64,000 nt of DNA from Ilyobacter_A sp963668015 (GTDB taxonomy: Bacteria > Fusobacteriota > Fusobacteriia > Fusobacteriales > Fusobacteriaceae). Of this stretch, positions 18,483-26,722 are shown piece by piece. The first letter of the stretch is position 1. Each line of letters starts with the position of its first letter. The translations under genes and the position numbers were made by a program. Location of the stretch: positions 1-64,000 of the forward strand of contig CAXXCR010000002.1 in assembly GCA_963668015.2 (NCBI GenBank), in the 5' to 3' direction. The notes under the pieces were generated by a model, which made no database searches, was not told the origin of the DNA, and saw only the letters and a list, made by a program, of their open reading frames with translations.

Positions 18483-19514
18483 ATGGCTAATGAAGCAGTA
18501 GTTGGTAAATTGGGTAAAATAGGTAAAAATACGGAATCAAAAGAAAAGTTTAAAAAGATAATGAACAAGTATGGTATATTTTTTATACTCTTTGCAATGG
18601 TGATGCTTATAACTGCACTGTCGCCTGCATTCTTAACTGTAAGAAACCTTTTAAACGTTGTTAGACAGATATCGGTAATCGGAATTATCGCGTTTGGTGC
18701 GACGTTTATCATGATAACAGGCGGTATCGACCTGTCAGCTGGATCACTATTGGCTTTATCGGCAGTTATTGCGGCAAGTTTGGCACAAAGACCTGACTGG
18801 GTTTCTAGAATGTACCCTGACCTGCCTGCGTTACCAGTTATAGTACCTATCTTAGCTGCTCTAGCGATAGGAGCTTTTGTTGGGTTTATAAATGGTAGTT
18901 TTGTGGCTAGAACAGGTATACCAGCTTTTATTGCAACTTTAGGTTCTATGGTAGCTGTGCGTGGTGCAGCGCTAATATATGCCGATGGTCGTCCTATTAG
19001 TTACTTGAATGACTCATATAACTTTATCGGACAAGGAACAATAGGGGGTGTGCCTGTACCAATATTGATATTTGCTGTTGTGGGTGTCGTATCTTACTGG
19101 CTACTTAACTGTACTAAATTTGGTAAATTTATATTTGCTATCGGAGGAAATGAAAACGCTGCATTCGTATCAGGTGTAAACATCAAAAAATATAAAATAT
19201 TAGTATACACATACGGAGGTTTGCTGGCAGGTTTGGCTGGTGTAGTTCTATCTTCTAGGATCAGCTCTGGACAACCGGGATTAGGGCTTGCTTATGAGAT
19301 GGATGCCATTGCGGCGGGTGTTATCGGTGGGACTTCCCAATCAGGGGGGATAGGGACTGTCGGAGGAACTATCGTAGGTGCCCTAATAATAGGTGTACTG
19401 AACAACGGACTTGATCTTCTAAACGTATCTGCTTACTGGCAACAAATTATAAAAGGTGTTATCATCGTTGGGGCAGTTGTACTAGATGTTCTCAAAAACA
19501 AGCAGAAAAGATAG
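18483..19514 (+). CDS. mglC: Sugar ABC transporter permease (MglC-like)
   Basis: 343 residues with eight to ten membrane segments. MITGGIDLSAGSLLALSAV is the typical motif of the ribose/galactose permease family and ALIYADGRPI fits MglC. It follows mglA and precedes a terminator; the periplasmic galactose-binding protein normally encoded with it is absent from the window. The substrate is probably galactose or a related sugar. Confidence 0.92.
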   Translation: MANEAVVGKLGKIGKNTESKEKFKKIMNKYGIFFILFAMVMLITALSPAFLTVRNLLNVVRQISVIGIIAFGATFIMITGGIDLSAGSLLALSAVIAASLAQRPDWVSRMYPDLPALPVIVPILAALAIGAFVGFINGSFVARTGIPAFIATLGSMVAVRGAALIYADGRPISYLNDSYNFIGQGTIGGVPVPILIFAVVGVVSYWLLNCTKFGKFIFAIGGNENAAFVSGVNIKKYKILVYTYGGLLAGLAGVVLSSRISSGQPGLGLAYEMDAIAAGVIGGTSQSGGIGTVGGTIVGALIIGVLNNGLDLLNVSAYWQQIIKGVIIVGAVVLDVLKNKQKR

Positions 19515-19521
19515 TCAGCAT

Positions 19522-19547
19522 AAAAAGGCCGCAACTGCGGCTTTTTT
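19522..19547 (+). terminator. Terminator of mglAC
   Basis: AAAAAGGCCGCA and TGCGGCTTTTTT around a short loop, eight bases after the mglC stop codon. Confidence 0.85.
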
Positions 19548-19650
19548 ATATTTAAAGATATTCTAATAGTTTAAGCTTTTCAGACATGTATTTATGTACT
19601 AATATTAATAGTAATTTTTATATTGAGATATAGGAGATTTAGTAAATAAA

Positions 19651-19962
19651 TTAAGTTGTTACTTAAAATTCTTACGATAAATTATTGATTTTATCTGAAC
19701 CTATTTTGGACACAGAGAGAAACTTTTAAATCAGAATCATCTTTTGTCACGAATCTCACGAATCTCACTAATCATTTAAAAACTTAAAAATTAAAGATTT
19801 TTAGTAAGCCTCTGTGAAGCTCACTCTTTTCCTGCGTGCAACTTCGTGGCCAAGTTTTTTTATTTGAATTTGTGACTATTAGTGAGATTCGTGACCAAAA
19901 AAAGGTTTTATATGTAGTTGCAAGAAAATCAATATTTTATTATAGGTAGCAACTTGGCTTAA
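19651..19962. repeat. Dispersed inverted-end repeat, copy 2
   Basis: Left end TTAAGTTGTTAC, right end GGTAGCAACTTGGCTTAA. Internal motifs run GGACACAGAG, GTCACGAATCTCACGAATCT, CCTCTGTGAAGCTCACTC, AGTGAGATTCGTGACC. It lies in the opposite orientation to the copy at 22.1 kb and fills the mglC-SDR gap. Confidence 0.85.
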
Positions 19963-19993
19963 AATTAATTAAATAATTATTAGGAGGTTTGAA

Positions 19994-20713
19994 ATGTATA
20001 AAGGTAAAATAGTTTTCATAACAGGTGCCAGCGGCGGCATCGGAAGAACACTTGTTTCGGAATACGCTAAAGCAGGTGCTAAAGTGATAGCTACGGACTT
20101 AAAAGAGTTTGAGTTCAACAGTGAAAACGTAGAATTCTATAAGATGGATTTAAAAAGTCAAAACAGCATTGAAGAGGTATTTGAAAAAGTAAAGGGGAAA
20201 TACGATGGAGTAGATATACTGATAAATAACGGTGCGGTAGCTAATTTTAATAAATCGATATTTGATATAGGAATAGAAGAATTTGACGAAGTGATAGCTG
20301 TTAATTTAAGAGGAAGTTTTATATGCGGTAAAAAGTTTTTGGATTTAAATAAAGGTAGAAATTATGGGAGGATAGTAAATATAGCATCTACGAGGTGGTC
20401 TCAGGGAGAACCTGGATGGGAAGCATATGGTGCATCTAAGGGAGGCATAGTTTCCTTGACCAAAACTATGGCAGTTTCACTATCAGAAACCAAAGTAACC
20501 GTCAATTGTATCAGTCCGGGTTGGATAGAGGCAAAAGATTATGCTGGTCTGAGGGAAATAGACCACAAGCAACACCCATCGGGGAGAGTTGGGAGGCCAG
20601 CGGATATAGCGAGAGCCTGTCTGTTCTTAACTAATCCAGATAATGATTTTATCAATGGTGAGAATATAGTTGTTGACGGAGGAATATCTAAAAAAATGAT
20701 TTATGAAGAATAA
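19994..20713 (+). CDS. Short-chain dehydrogenase/reductase
   Basis: 239 residues of the classical SDR family: TGASGGIGRT for NAD(P) binding near residue 10, NNGAV, catalytic Ser in NIASTRW and Tyr-x3-Lys in YGASKGG, and INGENIVVDGG at the end. The Asp in IATDLKEF after the second strand suggests a preference for NAD. Substrate unknown; its place after the mgl genes suggests a sugar or polyol dehydrogenase, though a repeat and a terminator separate them. Confidence 0.88.
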   Translation: MYKGKIVFITGASGGIGRTLVSEYAKAGAKVIATDLKEFEFNSENVEFYKMDLKSQNSIEEVFEKVKGKYDGVDILINNGAVANFNKSIFDIGIEEFDEVIAVNLRGSFICGKKFLDLNKGRNYGRIVNIASTRWSQGEPGWEAYGASKGGIVSLTKTMAVSLSETKVTVNCISPGWIEAKDYAGLREIDHKQHPSGRVGRPADIARACLFLTNPDNDFINGENIVVDGGISKKMIYEE

Positions 20714-20944
20714 AAGTCGTTTTTTTACGTATTGTCCACAATCTTCAAGAAAGACACAAAAAAGGTGATAAATATCGAAGCTTGTACGATATTTATATAA
20801 GAGTCCGTGAAATAAATTTTGAATTTTAATCTTAATTATTGGTTATGTAAAATTAAATCCTAAACATTAAAAAGAAAACTTGCATTAATAAACTAATTGT
20901 TCTATAATGAGATCAATCTAAATGAGTTTGTGGGAGGGTAAAAT

Positions 20945-22036
20945 ATGAAAAAGAAATTTCTTTTAGCTGCTTTAATGATAGTTAGCTCTACAATTTTTGC
21001 AAATAATGTTGAGCTTAAATTAGGAGCTGATATTTTTAGAGACACAACTAGAGATCAATATGACGATAAAACTACCAGCTTGGATCCTGGATACAGCATT
21101 GGTCTGGAATATATAATTGATACTGACACTAATTTAAGTTATGGATTGGGTGCTGAGTATAAAAGTGAAATAAAAGGTAATCATGGGTATGGTGCTCACT
21201 CGACAGTTCCAGTATATGTACTTGGAAGATACGGACTGAAAATGATTTCTACCTAGTTGGTAGAGCCGGTTTGGCACTAAACGGCAGTGAAGGAGATCAA
21301 ATAAAGGATACTGATAATGGAATTTACTTGGGGCTGGGTGTTGGAACTGAGCTTACTGAGAGACTTAATGTTGAGCTTCTTTATGAGGGGTCAGATTATG
21401 AGTATGAAACAGCCGCAGACGATGTAGACGGATGGTATAATGTAGTTTCGGTTAAACTGAGTATAAAACTTGGAAAAGTTGATGAAGAGGTTGAGGTTGT
21501 TGAACCTATTCAAATGACTGAAACTGTTGAGACTGTGGAGGTTGAATACGTAGCAGAGCCGGTAGTTGAACTTGAACTTGAAGCAGAACCAGCAGTTTCT
21601 GAAGAGGTAGAAGCCGTAGTTGAAACTAAAACTGAGACTGTAGTAGAAGCAGTAGAGGAAGAAACTGTACCTGTAAAAGATTTTGCTGCATACTTAGAAG
21701 GATTTTCTCTTAGACCTAAATTTGCTGTGAATGACTTCAACCTAAGTCAGGAAGACAGAGAAGACGTGGAAGAGATGTCTAAGTTGCTTCAGGGCAGAGA
21801 GGGAACGCTGATGCTGACAGGGCATACAGACAATAGTGGATCAGAAGCATATAACTTAGAGTTATCTGAAAAGCGTGCTAATGCAGTAAAAGATGAATTT
21901 GAGCTTTATCTGCAGGTATGAAGATATAGAAGTAATGGCAGACGGGGCAGGGGAGTCTACGCCTGTTGCGGACAACTCTACAGAAGAAGGCAGAGCAGAA
22001 AATAGAAGAGTTGAAGTTAAATTTGAAGAAAAATAA
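20945..22036 (+). pseudogene. OmpA-family outer membrane protein, two frame breaks
   Basis: A signal peptide (MKKKFLLAALMIVSSTIFAN) is followed by a short beta-barrel part, a Glu/Val-rich linker of about 65 residues rich in VE and EA steps, and an OmpA peptidoglycan-binding domain (LMLTGHTDNSGSEAYNLELS ... RRVEVKF). The frame breaks near 21240, where one extra A in GAAAAT would restore it, and near 21908, where one base too many hides the C-terminal GAGESTPV part. The shifts compensate, so first and last parts share a frame. A real gene may be damaged only by sequencing errors. Confidence 0.8.
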
Positions 22037-22052
22037 GGCATGTGAATAGATA

Positions 22053-22082
22053 AAGGGAGATGCTTAGGCATCTCTTTTTAGT
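22053..22082 (+). terminator. Terminator after the OmpA gene
   Basis: GGAGATGC and GCATCTCT around TTAG, followed by TTTTTAGTTTTTTT. Confidence 0.8.
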
Positions 22083-22129
22083 TTTTTTGCTCATTTATAT
22101 TTAATTTGGATTTGTTTTTAGGGGTTAGA

Positions 22130-22477
22130 TAACTCAAGTTGCCATTTACAATTATTGTAATAAATTACTGAATTTCTTGTAAGGATATAAAAACTTTTTT
22201 TGGTCACGAATCGCACTAATTATCACAAATTCAAATAAAAAAAACTTGGCCACAGAGTTGCACGCAGGAAAAGAGTGAGCTTCACAGAGGCTTACTAAAA
22301 ATCTTTAATTTCAAGGTTTTGAATCATTCGTGAGATTCGTGTAATTCGTGACAAAGAATAAATCTTTTGACTTAAGGATTTCTCTGTGAAGCTCATGTTC
22401 TAAATCTCTGGGAAACTCTGTGTGCAAAAAGATTCTCAGAAATTCAATATTTTATTATAGGTAGTAATTTAGGTTAA
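22130..22477. repeat. Dispersed inverted-end repeat, copy 3 (well preserved)
   Basis: Left end TAACTCAAGTTGCC, right end GGTAGTAATTTAGGTTA. Internal order: GGTCACGAATCGCACTAATT, GGCCACAGAGTTGCACGCAG, GAGTGAGCTTCACAGAGG, TTCGTGAGATTCGTGTAATT, TCTCTGTGAAGCTCATG, AACTCTGTGTG. The left and right halves are loosely inverted copies of each other. Confidence 0.88.
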
Positions 22478-22835
22478 ATAGTAAAAAATATGAAATTTAC
22501 CTCAAAACTATAAAAAAATCATTTTTGTTGTAAAATTCGGAAATAAAGTTCAATAAATTTTTTAGACATAGAAAACCAAGATAAAGAAAAAAGTCCACAG
22601 AAAACAGGTAGAAAATTGTTATTTTTTAAGTTTTTCAATTACTTTGAAAGCTTTATAAATTTGCGACAAAATATCCCTATTTTAAAGATCTGTAACCTAA
22701 AAAAAGAGGAAATGGTGTAAAATTTAGAAAACATGATTACTGAAAACTATAGCCGAGTGGCTTGACGATCTGATTAACTTGATGCAATATGAGGTACTAA
22801 TTATTTGACATATACTTAGAAGAGGTGGTTTTGGA
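22478..22835. other. AT-rich intergenic DNA
   Basis: Nothing recognised between the repeat and the decayed GGDEF gene. Confidence 0.4.
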
Positions 22836-23704
22836 ATGAAAGACAGAACAACACGTCCTTATTTAATTTTAATGTGGTCACGGCAGTTTTAATTTCTCCT
22901 GGATATGGAATTTGAGCAGAAAAACCTTCTTTTTTCAGTTGATCTGATCAGTGAAATACTGATATTTATACAACCTCTAATCTGGATATTTTTTGAAAAA
23001 AATGAATTTAAAATAAATTTTTATACCATCTAAGAATAACGGGTATTATTGTATTCTTTGCAGGTTATTTTCAGGATTTCATGGATGAGTTTTATGAACT
23101 TGAGGGGATATTGGGGGAATTAGACAGTATATTTGTTCCTATAGGATTGGTTACTATCTCCGCTTCGGTTGTGTTGGGGTTTGCAGAGGAAAAAAGACGT
23201 AATAGAGTACTGTTTAACCAAAGCAGACGTGATTCACTTACCGGCCTTTATAATAAGCGTTATCTGCAGGAAAAACTCAAAGAAATGCTGGATGATGCAG
23301 AAGCAGAATCTGCTACAATGTCACTTGCATTTATCGATGTAGACAACTTTAAAAGCATCAATGATACTTATGGGCATGAAAAGGGGGATGAGATACTGAA
23401 AAGTATAGGAGAAATAATAAGTAGATTTATAAGGAGTTCTGACTATGCTTTTAGATATGGTGGCGATGAGTTTGTAATAATATTTTCAGGAATAAAGTCT
23501 ACAAAAGCTGTAGAAGTGATTGAGCGCATAAGAAAATATTTGATTGATTCTTTGGGTGAGGTAAAGCTTACTATAAGTTCGGGTGTAGCAGACTATAAAA
23601 AAGATGAAAGGTATGATGAATGGGTATCCAGGGCAGACGGCGCAATGTACTTTTCTAAAAAGAATGGCAAGAACAAAACGACGTTGTTTCCAATGCCAAG
23701 TTAA
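22836..23704 (+). pseudogene. GGDEF (diguanylate cyclase) gene with broken N-terminus
   Basis: An ATG with AGAGGTGG upstream starts at 22836 (MKDRTTRPYLIL), but the membrane region is spread over at least two further frames (FNFNVVTAVLISPGYG; EILIFIQPLIWIFFE). From about 23036 one frame is open: a hydrophobic segment and then a complete GGDEF domain with DSLTGLYNKRYL, FIDVDNFKSINDTYGH and RYGGDEF. The catalytic domain would make cyclic di-GMP. An internal ATG at 23081 could give a 207-residue protein, but its ribosome binding site is weak. Probably decayed. Confidence 0.75.
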
Positions 23705-23814
23705 ATAGGTGACTAAATTTAAAATTTTATGAGAATATAAAATTTTGTCGCTTTTAGAGTTTTATGCTATAATCTATTAAAAAACTAACTAATATTTATA
23801 AGCGTGGTGGTAAA

Positions 23815-24522
23815 ATGGATCAATTAAAATATTTAGAAATAGAAGAATTTATAATAAAGAAAATAAAAAATGAAGAATATATAGCAGATGAAAAGATACC
23901 TTCAGAGCTTGATTTTGCCAAAATGTTTGATGTGAGCAGGATGACTGCAAGAAAAGCATTGGAAAATCTGGTTTCAAAGAATTATCTCTATAAAATCGAG
24001 AGAAAAGGAACCTATGTGAAGGATAATGATGAAAAGTCGGAGATAAACTTAGATGAAATAGTAAGTTTTGAAAAAAGGGTAAAAAAAGAGGGGAAATTAG
24101 CAGAGACGCAGGTTTTAAAATTTGAATTGAAAAAACCCAATAAATTAATAGTAAAAAAAATGAATCTGGAAAAGGATGAAAAAGTCTACTACTATGAAAG
24201 GGTAAGGCTCATTGACAAGGAACCGTTTGCTCTAGAAATAGGGTATATCCCTGAAAGATTTGCCAAGATGAAACAAGAGGATGTACGGGGATCAATATAT
24301 GAATTTATGGGACAGAATAACTTAAAAATAAAGAGTCTTAAAAAAGAGTACATCGCCATAGTCCCTGACAGTAAAATAAAAGAAATTTTAAATATAAGAA
24401 ACAATATTGCTGTATTCAAAATTGAATATGCGAATATCATACAAGGTGATGAGATGTTTCAGTATACAAAGGTTTATTACAATCAAAACAGATACAAATT
24501 TATTCAAATTGTAAATGCGTAA
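23815..24522 (+). CDS. GntR-family regulator with UTRA domain (MngR-like)
   Basis: 235 residues of the HutC subfamily. The N-terminal winged helix contains KIPSELDFAKMFDVSRMTAR and ALENLVSKNYLYKIERKGTYV, and the UTRA ligand-binding domain covers about 75-235. HutC-type regulators usually bind short perfect palindromes with a TATA-like centre and are released by a sugar-phosphate. The six TGGTATATACCA sites around the following genes are the obvious targets. It is first in the mannosylglycerate locus; the role is inferred. Confidence 0.9.
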   Translation: MDQLKYLEIEEFIIKKIKNEEYIADEKIPSELDFAKMFDVSRMTARKALENLVSKNYLYKIERKGTYVKDNDEKSEINLDEIVSFEKRVKKEGKLAETQVLKFELKKPNKLIVKKMNLEKDEKVYYYERVRLIDKEPFALEIGYIPERFAKMKQEDVRGSIYEFMGQNNLKIKSLKKEYIAIVPDSKIKEILNIRNNIAVFKIEYANIIQGDEMFQYTKVYYNQNRYKFIQIVNA

Positions 24523-24566
24523 AGTGCCTTAATAAGCATTGAATACTTAGATACATCAGATTTTCA

Positions 24567-24595
24567 TTGACAAATTTAAAAAAATTATCTAGAAT
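24567..24595 (+). promoter_or_regulatory. Promoter before the HAD phosphatase
   Basis: TTGACA (24567-24572), 17-base spacer, TAGAAT (24590-24595). A hairpin followed by a T-run begins just after the expected start point, and the regulator palindrome lies beyond that. Confidence 0.65.
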
Positions 24596-24603
24596 AAAAT
24601 AAG

Positions 24604-24636
24604 TGTAGATATATGTTAGATCTACATCTTATTTTT
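24604..24636 (+). terminator. Hairpin with T-run before operator 1
   Basis: TGTAGAT (24604-24610) pairs with ATCTACA (24620-24626), then TCTTATTTTT. It may end transcription from the upstream GntR gene or act as an attenuator in the leader of the HAD gene. Confidence 0.5.
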
Positions 24637-24641
24637 AAACA

Positions 24642-24665
24642 AAGTACTGGTATATACCAGTACTT
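24642..24665. promoter_or_regulatory. Regulator palindrome 1 (perfect 24-base)
   Basis: A perfect palindrome centred between 24653 and 24654 with core ACTGGTATATACCAGT. It is the longest of the six related sites in this locus and lies 27 bases before the HAD gene. Confidence 0.85.
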
Positions 24666-24692
24666 GAGAGGTGTGTTCAGGGGAGGAGATAA

Positions 24693-25481
24693 ATGGGGGA
24701 AAAATTAATTGCTTCGGACTACGATGGGACCTTCTACAGGCATGATAAGCAAGATATGGAAAATAATTTAATGGCCGTAAAACTGTGGAGGGAGCAGGAA
24801 AATTTATTTGTTTTCAGCACCGGCAGAGACCTGGGGAACCTGATGTATGAAAAAGGGAAAAATAAGCTAGAATATGATTATTTAGTGGCTTTGAATGGTG
24901 CCCTTGTAGTGGACAGGAATAATGAGGTCATAGTGAAAGAAAGCATACCCAGCAAGCTGGCTGCTGAAATAGTAGACTTGATGATGGCAAAAGTCGGGGA
25001 GGAAATACAGGTATTAGGAGCTTATGGAGGCTGCAACCAAACCAATATAAAGGCTACAGGTGAAAGAGCGCTGGAACTCCTGGAGAGGAACAGAAAAATA
25101 TATCTTGATAGTGTGGAAAGCGCCCTGGAAAAGGAGGTCTTGTCTGTAGGATGCTTAAATGAAAGCTTTGAAAGTGCCAAACGCCTCCAAAAGGAGATAC
25201 TCAATAAATACGGCGACAAAATTGAAGTGTTTGTAAACTTGAACTATATAAATATTGTGCAAAAAGGAGTAAGCAAGGCCAGTGGGCTAGATGCAGTTAT
25301 AGATCATGCAGGCTTAGAGAGGGGAGAGGTGTATGTCATAGGAGATGATTTGAACGACATCCCTATGATCAAAAAGTACAGAGGGAGTGCTGTCTCCAAT
25401 GCTAAGGAAGAGGTCAAGGAAATGGCGGGAAAAGTTTACGGTAGTGTGTCTGAATTTATAACGTATTGTTTAAATGAGTAG
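24693..25481 (+). CDS. HAD-superfamily sugar-phosphatase (Cof-type)
   Basis: 262 residues. Motif I is SDYDGTFYR near residue 9 (nucleophile Asp and acid/base Asp), motif II is FSTGRDLGN, and motif IV is VIGDDLNDIPMIKKY. The cap lies between, as in Cof-like and sucrose-phosphate-phosphatase-like enzymes. Start ATG after GGGAGGAG. It lies between two GntR paralogues and behind palindrome 1, so it belongs to the regulon. It may dephosphorylate an excess sugar-phosphate of the pathway; the substrate is inferred. Confidence 0.85.
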   Translation: MGEKLIASDYDGTFYRHDKQDMENNLMAVKLWREQENLFVFSTGRDLGNLMYEKGKNKLEYDYLVALNGALVVDRNNEVIVKESIPSKLAAEIVDLMMAKVGEEIQVLGAYGGCNQTNIKATGERALELLERNRKIYLDSVESALEKEVLSVGCLNESFESAKRLQKEILNKYGDKIEVFVNLNYINIVQKGVSKASGLDAVIDHAGLERGEVYVIGDDLNDIPMIKKYRGSAVSNAKEEVKEMAGKVYGSVSEFITYCLNE

Positions 25482-25515
25482 TGCGACACTATATATTTAA
25501 CAGGAGTGATTTTAA

Positions 25516-26231
25516 ATGGAGATTAAAAATGAGGTTAAATATGAGAAAATTGAAAAATTTATAATAGGTAAGATAAAAAATCAGGAGTATATGCCCAATC
25601 AAAAAATACCGTCTGAAAATCACCTGGCAAAGATGTTTAACGTCAGCAGGATGACAGCCAGAAAGTCCATAGAAAATTTAGTCTCCAAGAATTATGTTTA
25701 TAAAATAGAACGACAGGGAAGTTTTGTAGCAAACCATGACGAAAAATCAGAAATAGTTCTAGATGAGATGATAGGATTTAAAAAGAGGACATTAAGGGAA
25801 GGTAAAAATCCCAGCACGAAAGTATTGAAATTTGAATTGAAAAAACCAAATAATATTCTAAGGAAGAAAATGTCCCTGGGCTCGCAGGAGAAAGTATATT
25901 ATTTTGAGATAAGCAGATATATAAATAATGAACCAATAGTATTTGAAATAGGATATATGCCTGAAAGATTGCTTAAGTTGGAAAAAAAAGACTTAGAAAA
26001 TTCACTGCATGAGTTCATATATAAGAATCAGCTGGAAATAAAAAAGATGAAAAAAGAGTATATGGCTATTGTTCCGAGTAAAAAATCAAAGATGTTCTTC
26101 GATTGAAAAGCAACAGCGCTGTGTTTAAAGTAGAATTTACAAGTTTTACAAGAACTGATGATATAGTTGAATACGCGAAAGTTTATTATAATCAGGATAA
26201 ATATAAGTTTGTTCATATTATAAAGAATTGA
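25516..26231 (+). pseudogene. Second GntR/UTRA regulator, one frame break
   Basis: Paralogue of the regulator at 23.8 kb: EYMPNQKIPSENHLAKMFNV, SRMTARKSIENLVSKNYVYK, and a UTRA domain. The frame ends early at 26106. Adding one A to the A6 run at about 26080 restores reading through DVLRLKSNSAVFKVEF to a stop at 26231, exactly in line with the first paralogue (IKEILNIRNNIAVFKIEY). Either a sequencing error or an authentic loss of the last 45 residues. Confidence 0.82.
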
Positions 26232-26313
26232 GTGTTTTTGTACGTAAAAGAACACTATGAGAGCAAAGCATATTCAAATTTGGATAAAAATTATCCGTTT
26301 CGTCGAAAAAGTG

Positions 26314-26342
26314 TTGACAAAAAATAAAAATAATTGTATACT
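26314..26342 (+). promoter_or_regulatory. Strong promoter upstream of the PTS gene
   Basis: TTGACA (26314-26319), 17-base spacer, TATACT (26337-26342). It is about 380 bases before the EIICB start, and three regulator palindromes lie inside that leader. Confidence 0.75.
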
Positions 26343-26402
26343 AATCTCAAGTGAAGGAAAATTAAAAATAGAATGTACTTCAATTTTTTTTAAGAAACGA
26401 AC

Positions 26403-26414
26403 TGGTATATACCA
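26403..26414. promoter_or_regulatory. Regulator palindrome 2
   Basis: TGGTATATACCA, in context AACTGGTATATACCAAC. Preceded by a T-run/A-run box (TTTTTTTTAAGAAA) as at the other sites. Confidence 0.8.
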
Positions 26415-26503
26415 ACAAGATTGGAGTTAGTTTAGAAGAGAAGCTGTAAAAGTATATTGGCATAGTTTTAACGAAACCGTGTCAATTATTTTTAAAAAAC
26501 TTC

Positions 26504-26517
26504 TTGGTATATACCAA
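26504..26517. promoter_or_regulatory. Regulator palindrome 3
   Basis: TTGGTATATACCAA, preceded by TATTTTTAAAAAAC. Confidence 0.82.
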
Positions 26518-26612
26518 TGTGAATTATAAGTAATATTTTTAAATAATTTTGGAGGTGGTAGCTGAGAGTAGTTTTTCGGTGTTTACACAGTATACGGGGT
26601 GATGGTTTTTAG

Positions 26613-26655
26613 GTAGATACAAGAACAGATATGTAATTGTATCTATATATTTTCT
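26613..26655 (+). terminator. Leader hairpin before the PTS gene
   Basis: TAGATACAA (26613-26621) pairs with TTGTATCTA (26637-26645), then TATATTTTC. A closely similar arrangement stands before palindrome 6 at 31680-31722, so it is probably a functional terminator or attenuator. Confidence 0.45.
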
Positions 26656-26661
26656 AAAAAA

Positions 26662-26679
26662 CATTGGTATATACCAATG
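26662..26679. promoter_or_regulatory. Regulator palindrome 4
   Basis: CATTGGTATATACCAATG, perfect over 18 bases, 43 bases before the EIICB start codon. Confidence 0.85.
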
Positions 26680-26722
26680 AAAAATGAAACTTTTATCAAT
26701 ATTTAAAAAACAGGAGGGAAAA

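Noticed and set aside
21510..21740. A Ser/Thr-rich - strand protein within the OmpA gene
   Set aside because: It is the antisense of the Glu/Val-rich OmpA linker (GAA/GTA repeats read backwards).
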